64,000 nucleotides of DNA from Oscheius dolichura. Its lineage: Eukaryota; Nematoda; Chromadorea; Rhabditida; Rhabditidae. The stretch lies in contig OW051495.1 in assembly GCA_932521035.1 (NCBI GenBank), forward strand, positions 1,240,001 to 1,304,000, written 5' to 3'. A program made the translations under genes and the position numbers. This document shows, piece after piece, positions 46,820 through 58,926 of this stretch; the stretch's first letter is position 1, and each line of letters begins with the position of its first letter. The notes beneath the pieces are model-generated. The model was not told where the DNA came from. It did no database searches and was given only the letters and a program-made list of their open reading frames with translations.

Positions 46820-49485
46820 GAGGAGGGGCTTCTATTAGACGGTTTACGGTATCTTGTAGCATAGAACACCCAGTAAAGAGGCCCCTCGTCATTTTCTTCT
46901 TCTCTCTCGCCCTTTTACGCCCCAGCAAACAACAAAATGTTGCCATCCTCTGCCCCTTCACCCGCCGCCGCTTCAAATAGCCCTCTTTGCTCTTCATTTG
47001 ATTTGATTCGGGATTTGTTTGACTTCTGCCGTGGGCTCTCTCTATGTCAACGAGCGGGGCACTTTATTGCATTGGGCTATTTTAAACCGGGATAAATTGA
47101 ACGTTGGAAATTTTTCTTCTATTGCGATTAGGAAACAAATGGAAGAACCTTACTCATAGCTTCCGTGAAACATTTTCCAATGGAGAAACACATTTTCGAA
47201 TAAACGAAGCAGTAGTTATTGCTGAACAGACAAGGGAATTAATAGCCGTCTTAAAACATTTCCTCTTTGAAAATTTGTTTTATTTTATAGTTTTCTAGGC
47301 TATTTTGACTCGAGGTAACTTGAAAAGTTGAAATACATGTTGTAAGCGTCTGTGAAACCGAAATACAAACACTTATAGCCTGCTTGAAACATTCTCTAAT
47401 TGGAAAATCGTTTGTCTGATCAAAATTTGTAGTTTTTCGTGTTTGGTCTGCAATTTTCATCTCTTAACGTGCCAGGATAAAAACAACTGACTAGAGCAAA
47501 CTTATACTTTCCCTAAAACTTTCCCATTGTGAAAATTTGTGCTACTGCATAGTTTTTTAGGGTATTTTGGCTGGAAAAGATCTAATCTGAAAACATCTGA
47601 AGAACCGAGAAGTCGTTTCATAGCTTTTCTGAAACATTTTGCTTACAAAATTTGTGTTTACTCTGTTAGATATAACCAGCATTGCATTTGGAACCATTGT
47701 GATCCGACTCGAACAGCTTTTCTGGTCAACTAATTGTTTCTTCCTTATTTCATAGGCAATCGACAATTGAATAACTTTTCCGAAATATTTTATTTATAAT
47801 AATCTCCCTGAAACTCTTTGGATTTTCTTTTCCTCTTTGGACATTTTTGCCTCATTATATAATTTTTGGAGCTATTTTGACATGAGGTTATTCAAAAGAC
47901 CATTCATTCGAAATAGCCTATCACCAAATCGTCCGATCACCAAATCAAGGAAGATAAGTTTATATTCATAGCTTCCTTGAAACTTTTTCCAATTGGAAAG
48001 CGTTTTCCGAGCGAAAATTGTTTTCTTCTTTCTAGGGTTCTTTTCCCCGTGTGTTAGTAACTACCAGAACAACAAACTCAACTAATACATTTTTAGCTTG
48101 AATATTCCTTTTGTTTATTTTTTGGGCTATTTTGACGAATAAGAGCACTTCGCATCTTCCAGTAACTTTAGAAGAACAACAAGGCTATTCATAGCTTTCC
48201 GAAACATTTTGTTTCTAGGAACTTTTTTCAATATGCCCGGTACGAAGTACGGATTGTAGTAACAATACACTCAAAACTAATATGGCCGTCCCGAAACCTT
48301 TTTTATAAAACATCAATTCTGCTAATTTCAATATTTTTACCAGATTTCCAATAAAAAAAGAAATGAAAGGAATGGTGTTCGCCAGAGACGTCACGCCCCG
48401 TGCCCTTGAATTTAGTGCCCCCTCTTCCCTGTTTGCTTTATCTTTTGCGAAGCCCATCCGCCGGGGCTATTCCCACTTTCCCATTACTTACACTTTTTGT
48501 TATTTCAACAATCAAGACACGCAAAAAGAAGGACGTCCTTCTCTAAAATTTTCTTTTGAATCGATCCTGTAACATATTGCTGATCACAAAAAGTTCTTAT
48601 CATTTCAGTAGGGCTATATTACCGGGAGACTCTTCTCCCCTACACTGCATTGCCGTTTAGTAAATGAAAATGGGAATTATTTCCAGGATTACGGTAGTTT
48701 TGGCTTATTTCTCCACTTCAGAATCCAATAATCCTCAAAATGCATAGTTTCACTTCTCCTTGAAAACAACTTCTCTCCCAATTGTCTAATATCCGTCGTT
48801 TTTTGAGATATTCAAATTACAAAAAAAAAAACAATTTATCTCCCTTATTTTTGAACTTTTTTCGGGTTCACTATGGCTATAAATAGCAACAGATCAGTAA
48901 GAGAGGTATTGTTGTTTTGTATTCGGACTATTCACCTTTCTCTGGCTACTGTTTTCCACAAAATAATGAGGTCGTCTTGTCATTAGCGACTTTAGCCGAG
49001 GGAAAACAAAGAATTTCCGCTTTTCTTGGGACAAACTTCCTGAAAATCAAGACATGGGAAAGTACAAAAAATGAATTGACTCCTTTTCAAACTGCACACT
49101 TTTGAATTCTTTTCTCACCATATTTTCTCATATAGATTTACAAATTTTCGAATGACCGTAAAATCTTTCAAAGAAAACCTTTCAAAAACGGACAAAGATT
49201 GCAATGTCGGAATAACCAGATACTGGAAATTGGAGTTTGAAAAGGTTTCAAGCCCTTTATGTATATTTCTCTTTTTTGATTCACGGCTCAGATTCAGGCG
49301 TATTGCATCTCCATTTTCTATCATTCGCTTCCTTTTCCATTATTTCGCGGCCATCTTTCCCCTCCCCCCAATTTCAACCAGTTACAACCTATTCCTTCCT
49401 GTCCACTTCTCCCCCTTTCCCGCTTCTCCTTCATTTCTTCTCTCCCCCGCCAGAAAAGCAGTCTCTCTTCCATTTTCCAGTAGAG

Positions 49486-52400
49486 ATGGGAATTCGTCTG
49501 CTCTCCCTCCACCATCGGGCGGTTTGTCATCTTCTTCTTCGAAACAGCTCCGGTAGGATCAATTCCCCATTTTTCTATCAAAGCATCGGTTTAGCGACTT
49601 CTTCAACACCGGCTGTGAAGAAATATGAAGCGGCGAGTCCCGAGCTGACCAAAGAGATCGACGAGTGCTACAAGCGACTGGATCTCAGCTTCGAGAACAC
49701 CAAGGAGGCATTCAAGGTGGCCGTTTTATCGAATTATTCAAAAATTACCTGAGTTTGGTGGTGTGCGAATCCAAAATTTTGCCAGAACGAAGTTATAATG
49801 CTTTCCTGAACCATAAAATTCCATTTTTCGACGATTTAGCCAAAAAAGTGCCTAAAACGTCTCCTGGCCGCCTTTTTTTGCTCAAATAAGAAAAATTACA
49901 GAATCCGTTCAATTTATTCCCGTTTTATTCAAGAAATTTAAACCTGGTGCACTTATTGTCATTGATTTACAAAAGCTAGAAAAAAAAACATACCAAAAAT
50001 GTTAATTTCGTCATATTTCCGATAAAAAAATACTTACCAAAAAAAATGTTGCTGTTGGTAAACACTCTTATTACGCTATTGAACATTGCCGTGAAATATT
50101 ATCAAAAAGTAGTAAAATAGTACTTTTTTTCAGAGTAAATCGAATATGGACATGCTCCGCGCCCTGATGGTCTTCCAGCTGTGTGGCATCAAGTTTCTGG
50201 TTCAAAATAATCAACACATCTTGAACGTGATGAGGAGGGTCAGTTCTTTTTGTTTCAACTTATTTTTTTGGTACAATATGAAACCTACAATCTGAACGAG
50301 AGCCTTCTTCATTGAGCTTTTAATTGGGGTACTGAAACCTAAGTTACGGTAACATATCCTCTGTCAAAGTTTGGGGGCTACAGATCTTGTTGTCGGCTTT
50401 CTTGAGATGTGATTGGGTTCATTCGAATCGTCTTGACGTGCTCTCGAACTAGGTTTTTGAATTTTTGAAATCGACCGGGAAATGGCCGAGATACGGACAC
50501 AAACACCCGATAATCCCGTTCACTTCCAAAAACGGGCAAATTCGGCGTTTTGCCCATGTATGGATTTTTCCTATTTTTCCATCAAGATCTGTTTGAAGCA
50601 TCATTACACTTTTACTCTGCCAAGTGATAAAATTAGTACAAATCAGAGACGATCACTTGAAGAATAATCCTGTAAAGTTTAGCTTGATGTTTTTATGACC
50701 TCTTTGAAATATCTTAGAATACAAAGTTGTTATATGTTCTAAGACATTTTTTTTCGTAGCTTCAGTACTAAGAATACAGGGAGGACATCCTATAAAAGGC
50801 ATTTGAAACCAAAATTACCGTAAGCAAATAAAAATCTATCCATTGCTTCAATTTGCCTATTTCTCTGCAACTTGCTTCACTATATTAGCAATTTTGAATT
50901 ATTAGTATCTTTTGAATTAGTCCTCTTTATGGAATCCTTGAAACTCAATAATCTGTATGTTTTCAGGTCCTGGGGAAGAATCTCTTCAAGAAGGCGATAA
51001 AGAGCAGTTTCTTTGGTCATTTCGTGGCTGGCGAGACGAAACAAGAGGTTCGTTTTCCGTTTTTTCTCCTTTTTTTTCAATGAAACTCCAAAAATAAGGA
51101 TAAAACTTTAGGTAGAGCCGGTAGTTGCCAGGCTGAAGAGATTCGGAGTCAAGTCAATTTTGGACTATTCGGCCGAGAGTGACCTGAGCGCGGAGGAGGC
51201 CTCGACGAAGACTGCCGAAGCCGCCCTAAAGGAATCGGAGGAACTGGCAGCTGTAAGGAAAGAAAGGGAAAAAGAGAGGATGCGAGAGAATTTACAGGCC
51301 ATCAAGGACAACGTCGACACCCAGTCCGTCTCCGGAACACACAAGAGATACTCCTCCCATAAGGAATTCGCCGATCGGAGGAAAGACGTCGTCAGTGCCA
51401 GGTTGGTGCCAGTTGTTCAGTTGTTTTCTTCTTGTTTTAGTGAGAATTTTAAAGGAAACCTCAAAAAGTTTTAGTATTGCTACTAGCTGTATGTATTTTT
51501 GTAATATTTTTAGCACAATATTTTGTTTGTATGCCTAAATTCTGAATAAGAAAACATCCGGGTATTTGTTCTTCTTCTTTTGTGGTCTGTAATAATTTTG
51601 ACCGAAAATATGTGGCATTGAGTGAGACTCTTGGACAAATTGTTGAAATATGCTTCAACCCTAGCATAAGAAAGAAGACTTTCCATTGTCGTCAGTCGTC
51701 CCTTGATATTCCAAGCGTATTTCTGCGAGAACCATACATAGGCAACCCTCCCGCTTTTAGCCACGTAACCGGGAGTGTCGGGTGTTTGTGTCCGTATCTC
51801 GGGCATTTCTTGGTCGATTTCAAAAATTCAAAGACCTAGTTGGAGAGCACGAAAAGGCGATACCCCCCAGGTCACAAAAGTAAAGAAAAGTTGCTATATA
51901 TTTTTTATATGTTCCCATTAGAACATAAGTAAGCTCAATACTTGGAATCCTTTAATTATCTTTTACCCATTTCGAAAGTTTACAACCGTCAATACCATAC
52001 TCCGCGCTAAATTTTGGCTCTTATATTCGACGGATTACTGTATTTTCCGCTCCTTTTTTGTATGAAAATATCCCCCCCAGAAAGCAATTTTTATAGCTCA
52101 AATATATAGAACGCGGCAAACTAAACTGCTGGCCAATCTTTCCTTTCATATCCCCCTCAAAACCATAAAAAATAAGCTAAATTCCCCCAAATTTCAGGAC
52201 GTATTTCTACGAAGGCGAGCACAATTGTGACAAGAATCGTGACATCTTCATGGAAAGTATCGATGCCGTGGCCCACGCCACCGGCGGGGAGGGCTTTGCT
52301 GCCATCAAGATTACGGCCCTCGGCAGGCCGGCACTCCTTTTGAAACTCTCAGGTTCGTTTTCCCGGCACTTTTCCCGTTTGAATGGGTTACGGTAGCCAA

Positions 52401-55400
52401 GTAGATTTTTCAAAATTTCTCGACGCATGCCGGCATAGTAGCTCGTTTTTCTTGTATTTCAGTTCCGGACAATATGATCCGATGGATTCTTGGCTTTTGG
52501 CGTAGGAGAGGCGAATCAGCTCGTAAGAAAGTAGAGAAATCACTTCTTTTCTCTCTCTATCTTTTTTTCTGGTGTAGTGGCTGTGCTCGCTGTGGTTTTG
52601 CTTTTTTTGGTTTTTCGTAGTATTGTAGCCAGTGACAGTTGCAAAAATTAATCAAAAAGTAAAAATAGAGTAATTGGAATATTTTAGAGTCCATCGCCCA
52701 GGCTCACAACTTCTTCAAGGCGCTCAGCGGCCCGATGATTCAGCTCAACCGGCTGACCGAGGAAGATTTCGTCAAAAAGCTCAAGGTTAGCTTGTTTTCT
52801 TTCGAATTTTTTGGAATTTATGGGGGTTCAATTGTTTTTTTCTGGAATAACCAAGCTATAATTGAATCCGTAGCACATTCTAAAACTTATCTAGGCTCGC
52901 TGAAACATTATCCTGTTTGGCCCTTTTATCAAACGGCGGCATTTCTCAGAGCTTATTTAGCTTTTGCAAAACATTTGACATTTTGAATGGGGGTTTCGTG
53001 TTTTCTTTTTTTTGGGAATGAGAGCATAGCTAACGGCGGCAGATCACTGCCCCTGTACCTTCTAAAACTATATTGAAGGATGCCTGAATCATTTTCGTTT
53101 TGAAAACCACTGGTAATTTGCCAAAAATGGCATTTTCTAAAACGGTTCGTTTTTTGGAATATAGTAGCGGCCTTTTACACATTGAAGTTATTGAGTAGTC
53201 TAAAACTTATTTTCCAAAACATTGAAAATTTGTGGGATTTTCATTATTTTCTTTTCATTAGCTTCTTGTTTTTTCAGTTTGAGCGTCATGGCTATGATGT
53301 GTTTTTAGGAAAGACTGGAAATAAATCAACGGAATAATTCAGACAAAGGCTTATCCGTTCCTCATAAAACATTTGCCAAAAACATTTTTTTTCAGGAATT
53401 TGGTGTCAAAGCCAATACGAACGAGGTGCGGGAATGGTTCAACAGCGTCGACTTCGATGACGACGGCCGGATCGACTTCCACGGCTGGTCGAAGCTGCTG
53501 GATGACAATGCCAAGCTGGGCGAGATGTTCCGCGTCCTCAACATCAAAACCGGCACCCTCGAGCCGCTGATCACCAATTTGTCGGCCATTGAGGAGCAAG
53601 AGGTCGTTTTTTTAGAGTTCCAATTAAAAGAATCCGTTTAGTTTGCTAATATGGTCCGTAGAACGAGGGAGATTACGGAATACGCCATTCGGAACGGCAT
53701 CAGGATTATGATCGACGCCGAGCAGACTTACTTCCAGCCGGCCATCTCCCGCCTGTCCATTGAAATGATGAGAAAGTTAGTTGGATTGCCCTTTTTCTGA
53801 TAACCATGGGTCAATGTTTTACTGGCCGGGTAAAAGGCATCGACGGCATGATTTACGAATATTTCCCTCTGAAAAATAGCGAGTCTGTAAGCAAAAGCTG
53901 AACTGATCCAGTGATTATTTCTCAACAAGAAGTAGAACCTTGTATGCTGCAATTCCACTATTTCACTTTACCGCTGCCTTCCATGAGCTTTTTTTCAATA
54001 GCTTTTTTTTGGCTCTGAAAATCCATACATGGGCATCAAGATGATTTTGATGAACCAGGTTTCAGCTTTCTGTGAATGTTACCAACCTCGTTCAAACCGT
54101 GTTGATCTCGGCTACAAGCTAGCTTTTCAATTTTTGAAAATGGTCCACAAATGGCCGAGTTATGATCACAAACGTCTCAGAAAAGGAACGTGTTACGTAA
54201 TTTTTCCGTTATGTAACGCGCAAAGTGCGCACGCCCGGGGGCGCCCAAAATCGGGCGTAGTGCCCATGTATGTGAAAATCGGCATAAGGAACTCTCATCT
54301 CAATGTTGTCTTTCGCTTTTTTTGTCAATGTTTTGGCTATCCTTATAAAGCAGTGCATTATAATCTTCCACAATCGAATCTTCTGTCTGATGATATATTT
54401 GTAAAAACATTATTTTATGTTCCAGCTTCCCTAGTTTATTGGATATTTTGCCGCTTCATTCAAACGCCCGCTTGGCCGTTTGTTGTATCAAAAAATCTCG
54501 GTTAATTTTACACTCATAAGTCAAACAAACTTTACCATCCATTTTTGGTACAAAAAGTTTCACTGTCTTTATAAAACCACTACAATTAGATCGCCTACAG
54601 TAATTTCACCCTTGAAGCGGAAAAACAGCTAAAATTCGAATTCAGTTTCCTATGACCTTCCCATTTTTCTTGCTGTATTCCCATCCGTTTTCAGGTACAA
54701 CAAGGACCGGGGAAATGTGTTCAACACGTACCAGGCCTATCTGAAGGACACGCTGACCGCGATGGAATGTGACATGCAGCTGGCCCGCCGGGAGGGATGG
54801 CACTTCGGGGCGAAGCTGGTCCGCGGCGCCTATATGGAACAGGAGCGAAAGAGGGCCGAGACCGTCGGCTACGAGGACCCCGTCAACCCGAGCTACGAGG
54901 CCACCTCCACCAACTACGAGAACTGCCTGACCCGGATAGCCGACGAACACGACCGACGCGGCAAGGGCAACGTCTCCGTCATGATCGCCAGCCATAATGA
55001 GGATACTGTAAGGTGAGAAGGGCTTTCTGGGCTGATGGAAATCAGAACTGGGAACGGAAACTTTTGATTTCTTGATAAAACACAAAAAAATATGAAAATC
55101 TTTTATAGGTTCTCTGTGAAATTGATGAAGGAGAGATGCATTGCCCCCAGTGAGAGAATCATGTGCTTTGCCCAGTTGTATGGAATGTGCGATCAGGTCA
55201 GTTATAAGCGGCTTTTTTGGCGAAATTCGGTTGGAAAACCTTGAAAAAACCCGTAAAAATTGATCAATTTTATGAGAGAAACTATTGGCACCAAAAAAGG
55301 TAATAAGCAGCCAGCACCTTTCTTTATGCTTTGAGTAAAACTTAAAAACTGTAGATGAAAAATTGAGATCATTAGTAACTTCTTGGTTCCTCTTGTTATT

Positions 55401-57399
55401 GAAACTTTATCATTCCCAAGAAATGCTAAAAAATCAGAAAAAGGATAGGTTCTTGATGAAAGAAGCGTTATGCCGAGTGAAGACCGTCCAATTGTCTTCC
55501 TTTATGTTTAAAGTAAACCTTATAAACGCAAAGAAAAAAATATAAATTCGGGTCTAGTCAATGGATGCTTCGGATCGTTTTTACATAATACTGCTCTTTC
55601 TCAACTAGACTAGATGGAGAAAAATGACGTTTCGCTTTTTTTCTACTGTCCTCTACCAGGAGGAAAACAAAGTGACCATTGAATTTGCTCAATTTATGGG
55701 AAGAAGCATAGCGAGTAGTAGACATTTGGCTAGTTTTATTTATGTTTGAAGTAAAACTTATAAGCTCGACAAACGATTAAGTCAATACTAGCTCATATGC
55801 ATCAACTTTCCTTTGCCGCTTGGGAAATCATATTATAAAACCATAAAATCAACTCTAATAAAACCATAAAATCAACAAAAATTGGTATTCTCACAAGATG
55901 GAGCCGAGCTCAATTGTGGAACAGACAGTTCCTTCTCTTATACGTTCTAATCATAACATAAAATGGCTCACCGTAGCGTATTGTTACTCTTTCTTGCACG
56001 CCTTATTGCTACCAGTAGAAACTTTGATTTTTGAGCGTGATGACTAAACAAAACTATGGAAATGGAATAGCAAAAGAAAATTTCAAAATAAATAATACTA
56101 TAGGATGACCAGAAAGCTTTGAAGAAAGGCGCAGTCCGGAATCAGCGCAACTACTTTTATATGTTAGCTGAAAGATAAGATAATGTCAATCTCTGATGCA
56201 TTAGTGCTTTTTACTTACTTTTGTGCCGTTCCCTAGTAAGTTCGTCGCTTTCTAGCGTTTCACTCCCTTTTGGAAACCTCGATCTCCGTAAAAATTCCAC
56301 CATAAAGCTCTTTTCTTCTGTTCTGTATCCAAAATAATGCGAGTCTGTGGCTTTCACAGAAAACTGATCATTGAACTCGCCATTTCGTTGATTTATAACT
56401 TTCTACCAAACATTTATAACTTCAACTTCTTTCTCCTCTGTTCGTAAACTGATTTTCGTAATAAACAGCAATTTCTGTTGGTCTGTGTAGAAAGCGCTAT
56501 CCCATGCAGTTTCCCCCAGAAAGATATTAATTATTCCCCCCTTTTCAGGTGAGTTTCTCGCTGGGCCAAGCCGGCTATTCCGTCTACAAATATCTTCCCT
56601 ACGGTCCCGTGGAGGAGGTCTTGCCCTATTTGAGTCGACGAGCTCTCGAGAATGGAAGTGTCCTGGCCAAGGCCAAGAAAGATAAGGTCAGTTTTTTGTC
56701 GGATTCTTCTCCTATTTTGGGTTCTTTATATTTTATACTGGATTGAAATATCAAGCAACATTTGTGTTATGTTGCCTGAAAGATTGGCCATGCAAAAATC
56801 GGTAATGATTTCTTTTGAAGTTTTAGGGTGGATTTATAGTTTTTCGTCAAAAATCAGTGTTGCTTGCTCTTTCCATTGGATTTTGATTCAAATTTTCCTA
56901 CTTTCCCGTCACATTTTTTTTCTCCTGTGCTTTGGGGAGACTTCAAAAGCAACAATGCTTGCTTTCTTCGGTTGGGTCTTGTAAAGAACTTTCTCAAGCA
57001 ATTCCTGTAGTTTCTTCTGTGCTTTGGCACTTATGGAAATGGTGAGCTGAGAGTTCATTACGTTTCAATGCTAGTCATCGTTGGAAGCGCATAATTATCT
57101 TTCCAGTTTCAAGTTTCCGTTAAAATTCTTTCTCGAAAACCCTCTTATTGGTCTAGCGAACCGAAGTACCTAAGTCAACGGAGTCCTCAAAAGTTAGGAA
57201 CCAGTATGTTAGATACTAATTTCTGTTGGTTGAAAAATCGTATTTTTTTGTCTTCACGGAGCAGGTAAACTATTCCCCAAGCCGGAATCAATGCTATTTC
57301 AAGGGGTGTGCTGTCAAAAGAATCTCGAATTTTCAGAATCTGCTGTGGAAAGAGTTCAAGCGACGCCTCGCCGCCGGCCAGTGGAGCTACTCGCCGTGA
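49486..57399 (+). CDS. prdh-1: Proline dehydrogenase, mitochondrial (655 aa, 13 exons)
   Basis: Exons: 49486-49716, 50134-50238, 50967-51047, 51112-51401, 52198-52352, 52463-52522, 52688-52785, 53396-53602, 53642-53775, 54695-55012, 55109-55196, 56549-56686, 57337-57399 (1968 nt, phases consistent). The enzyme oxidises proline to pyrroline-5-carboxylate with FAD at the inner mitochondrial membrane, the first step of proline breakdown. Family motifs seen: [42 protein letters not shown] (494-505), [19 protein letters not shown] and [19 protein letters not shown] near the end. The N-terminus ([20 protein letters not shown]) is basic and lacks acidic residues, as expected of a mitochondrial presequence. 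An EF-hand-like loop (D359, D361, D363, G364) sits in an insertion, though position 12 is Gly. The ATG is 5 nt behind a free acceptor ending at 49480, a probable trans-splice site. Introns 2, 4 and 9 contain MITE copies. Confidence 0.95.
50342..50562 (-). mobile_element. CATGGGCAAAAC-family MITE in prdh-1 intron 2
   Basis: Reverse orientation. Core present, ending GGCGTTTTGCCCATGTATGG. Confidence 0.75.
51766..51856 (+). mobile_element. Truncated CATGGGCAAAAC-family MITE in prdh-1 intron 4
   Basis: Only the left core is present (GGGAGTGTCGGGTGTTTGTG to GAGAGCACGAAAAGGCGA), then unrelated sequence. Confidence 0.7.
54023..54273 (+). mobile_element. Diverged CATGGGCAAAAC-family MITE in prdh-1 intron 9
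   Basis: The ends CCATACATGGGCATCAAGAT and TAGTGCCCATGTATG are preserved, with GGCGCGCCC-like motifs near the right end, but the core is strongly diverged. This is an old copy. Confidence 0.6.
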
Positions 57400-57572
57400 G
57401 CCGGCCTCCCTTCTTCTCTATTATCCCCGGTTCTCTCTACTTCTAGAAGGTGTTTTTCTGTACGGGTCCCCGTCTCCGTCTGCCCGGTCAACAACTGTAA
57501 TATCTCTCCTGCTCCGCCCACATATACAAGTCCATCTCTCTCTCTCTCTCTCTTTCGAAATATTTTCCTACA

Positions 57573-57578
57573 AATAAA
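57573..57578 (+). promoter_or_regulatory. Poly(A) signal of prdh-1
   Basis: AATAAA 174 nt after the TGA, following a CT-dinucleotide run. Confidence 0.65.
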
Positions 57579-58026
57579 GATAATGATGTCTCGCTCACCA
57601 ATTGTCCCCATAAATTCCCCTCTCTTTCTTCAATTTTAAGCTTTCAATCGAAAATGTATGAGGATATTATATATAGATGTTTTCTAATTTGTATACTCGA
57701 CACACAGGTCACACACAAATACAGTTAGAATTATTGCTATAATAAATTTTTGTTATTCTATGATATTTTTTCTGTTCTACCGTACCCATAAAGAGAAGAA
57801 ATTTGAAGATTTGGAATTGACGTTGATTCGAAATTCGCTTTTTTAGGAAGAATTCATTTGGTTTTTCTCTCATAATATATGAACTTACGCGTTAGCAAGA
57901 CCAATGTATTTATTCGCGAGGGTCTAACAGATTTTCCATAAATTAAAACAAAAAGTCAAAAGGTATTTCTATGCTTTATCTTCACGTGCTTTAGATCTTC
58001 TCGCAGATAAAGTTTCTCTTTTTTCC

Positions 58027-58348
58027 TCACTGCTCCAGGTTTTCCTTCATTGTCCTCTTTTGGATCTCGTTATATTCAGCGCTACAGGAGTAATCATGCT
58101 CTCTAACCCGTATCAAAGACCAAAAATGTGAAAACTGTCCTCTCGGCTCATTTTGTTTCGGGCCCAAGATATAAACAAATTGTCTGTTTTCTACGGTAAT
58201 AGGTGCAACGAACACGCTTTCCCTACAACTAATTCTAAACAGGAACATGTATTGTTTGTCGCAACTGGAAAGAATGGCCGTTCCCTCATTTTCAGGTTTT
58301 ACTTTACCGTTATAATGGATTCCGGTGGAAAAGCCTTGATGAGCTGTG
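58027..58348 (-). CDS. 3' exon of an unidentified gene (partial)
   Basis: Acceptor acaattgcag (58351-58349) opens a phase-2 exon read continuously for 106 residues to TGA. The product is compact and mixed in composition (GFSTGIHYNGKVKPEN, then MFLFRISCRESVFVAPITVE, then HFWSLIRVREHDYSC). No domain is recognised. The 5' exon is unresolved: candidate donors at about 58450-58500 are in the wrong phase. It lies about 580 bp downstream of the membrane-protein gene on the same strand, so an operon is possible but unproven. Confidence 0.5.
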
Positions 58349-58915
58349 CTGCAATTGTGAAAAAAATTACATTTAAGAGCTATTTTATTCAGCTGTTTGA
58401 GGTATTACGGGAAAAGCTACAGTAACCGGAAGCTTTACTAGCTGTTTTATGTACTGAGAATAAGTAGTACAGCTTCCATTACTTGCAATTGATGTATCCT
58501 CGGAAAATGAAGACTACAAATTCGGGATATTTTTTGGATATTTCCCGATCAATTCAACGGAAAATTAAGTTCTGTTTCATGGATAAAATAAGAGATCCTC
58601 CCGCTTGGCTTTTAGGTCGCACCGCTCGCTAGTTTTCCAGTCCATTTATAATGTTCCCTATTTGCCTCACTTCAATTTTTCCCCTTTTGCTCTTTGAAAC
58701 AAATGACTCTTGTTTTTTAAAAAAAAGAAACTGTCCTTTGAATCAGTTTTTTAGTTTAGACTCTCGTAGCCGTCGCCACGATATTCGAACTTCGGGCCCT
58801 CGTCCATTACCAATTAAGGAAGCCATTCTACTAAAAAAACAATCTTTGGGGACACCGGGTTACTCCCCCTGGAGCAGTAGGGGGAAATAGCGTTAGAATA
58901 AGATTTATTTGACTG

Positions 58916-58921
58916 TTTATT
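58916..58921 (-). promoter_or_regulatory. Poly(A) signal of the membrane-protein gene
   Basis: AATAAA just after the TAA at 58927 on the minus strand. Overlapping hexamers extend from the stop itself. Confidence 0.6.
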
Positions 58922-58926
58922 GGTGT

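Larger units (their letters stand above)
41620..49485. other. Long repeat-bearing spacer, no supported gene
   Basis: About 7.9 kb. It includes MITE-like elements at 42594-42745, 42932-43052, 43051-43300, 44579-44734 and 46613-46819, and a GGGACGGGACCGGGAC-type repeat near 45530-45590. Pyrimidine-rich open frames (44664-44954, 49237-49480) lack motifs. From 47.1 to 48.3 kb the sequence is made of diverged units around AGCTTTCTGAAACATTTT. Confidence 0.4.

Noticed and set aside
54029..54505. 158-aa open frame in prdh-1 intron 9
   Set aside because: It overlaps a diverged MITE copy, lies inside a well-supported intron, and has no motif.
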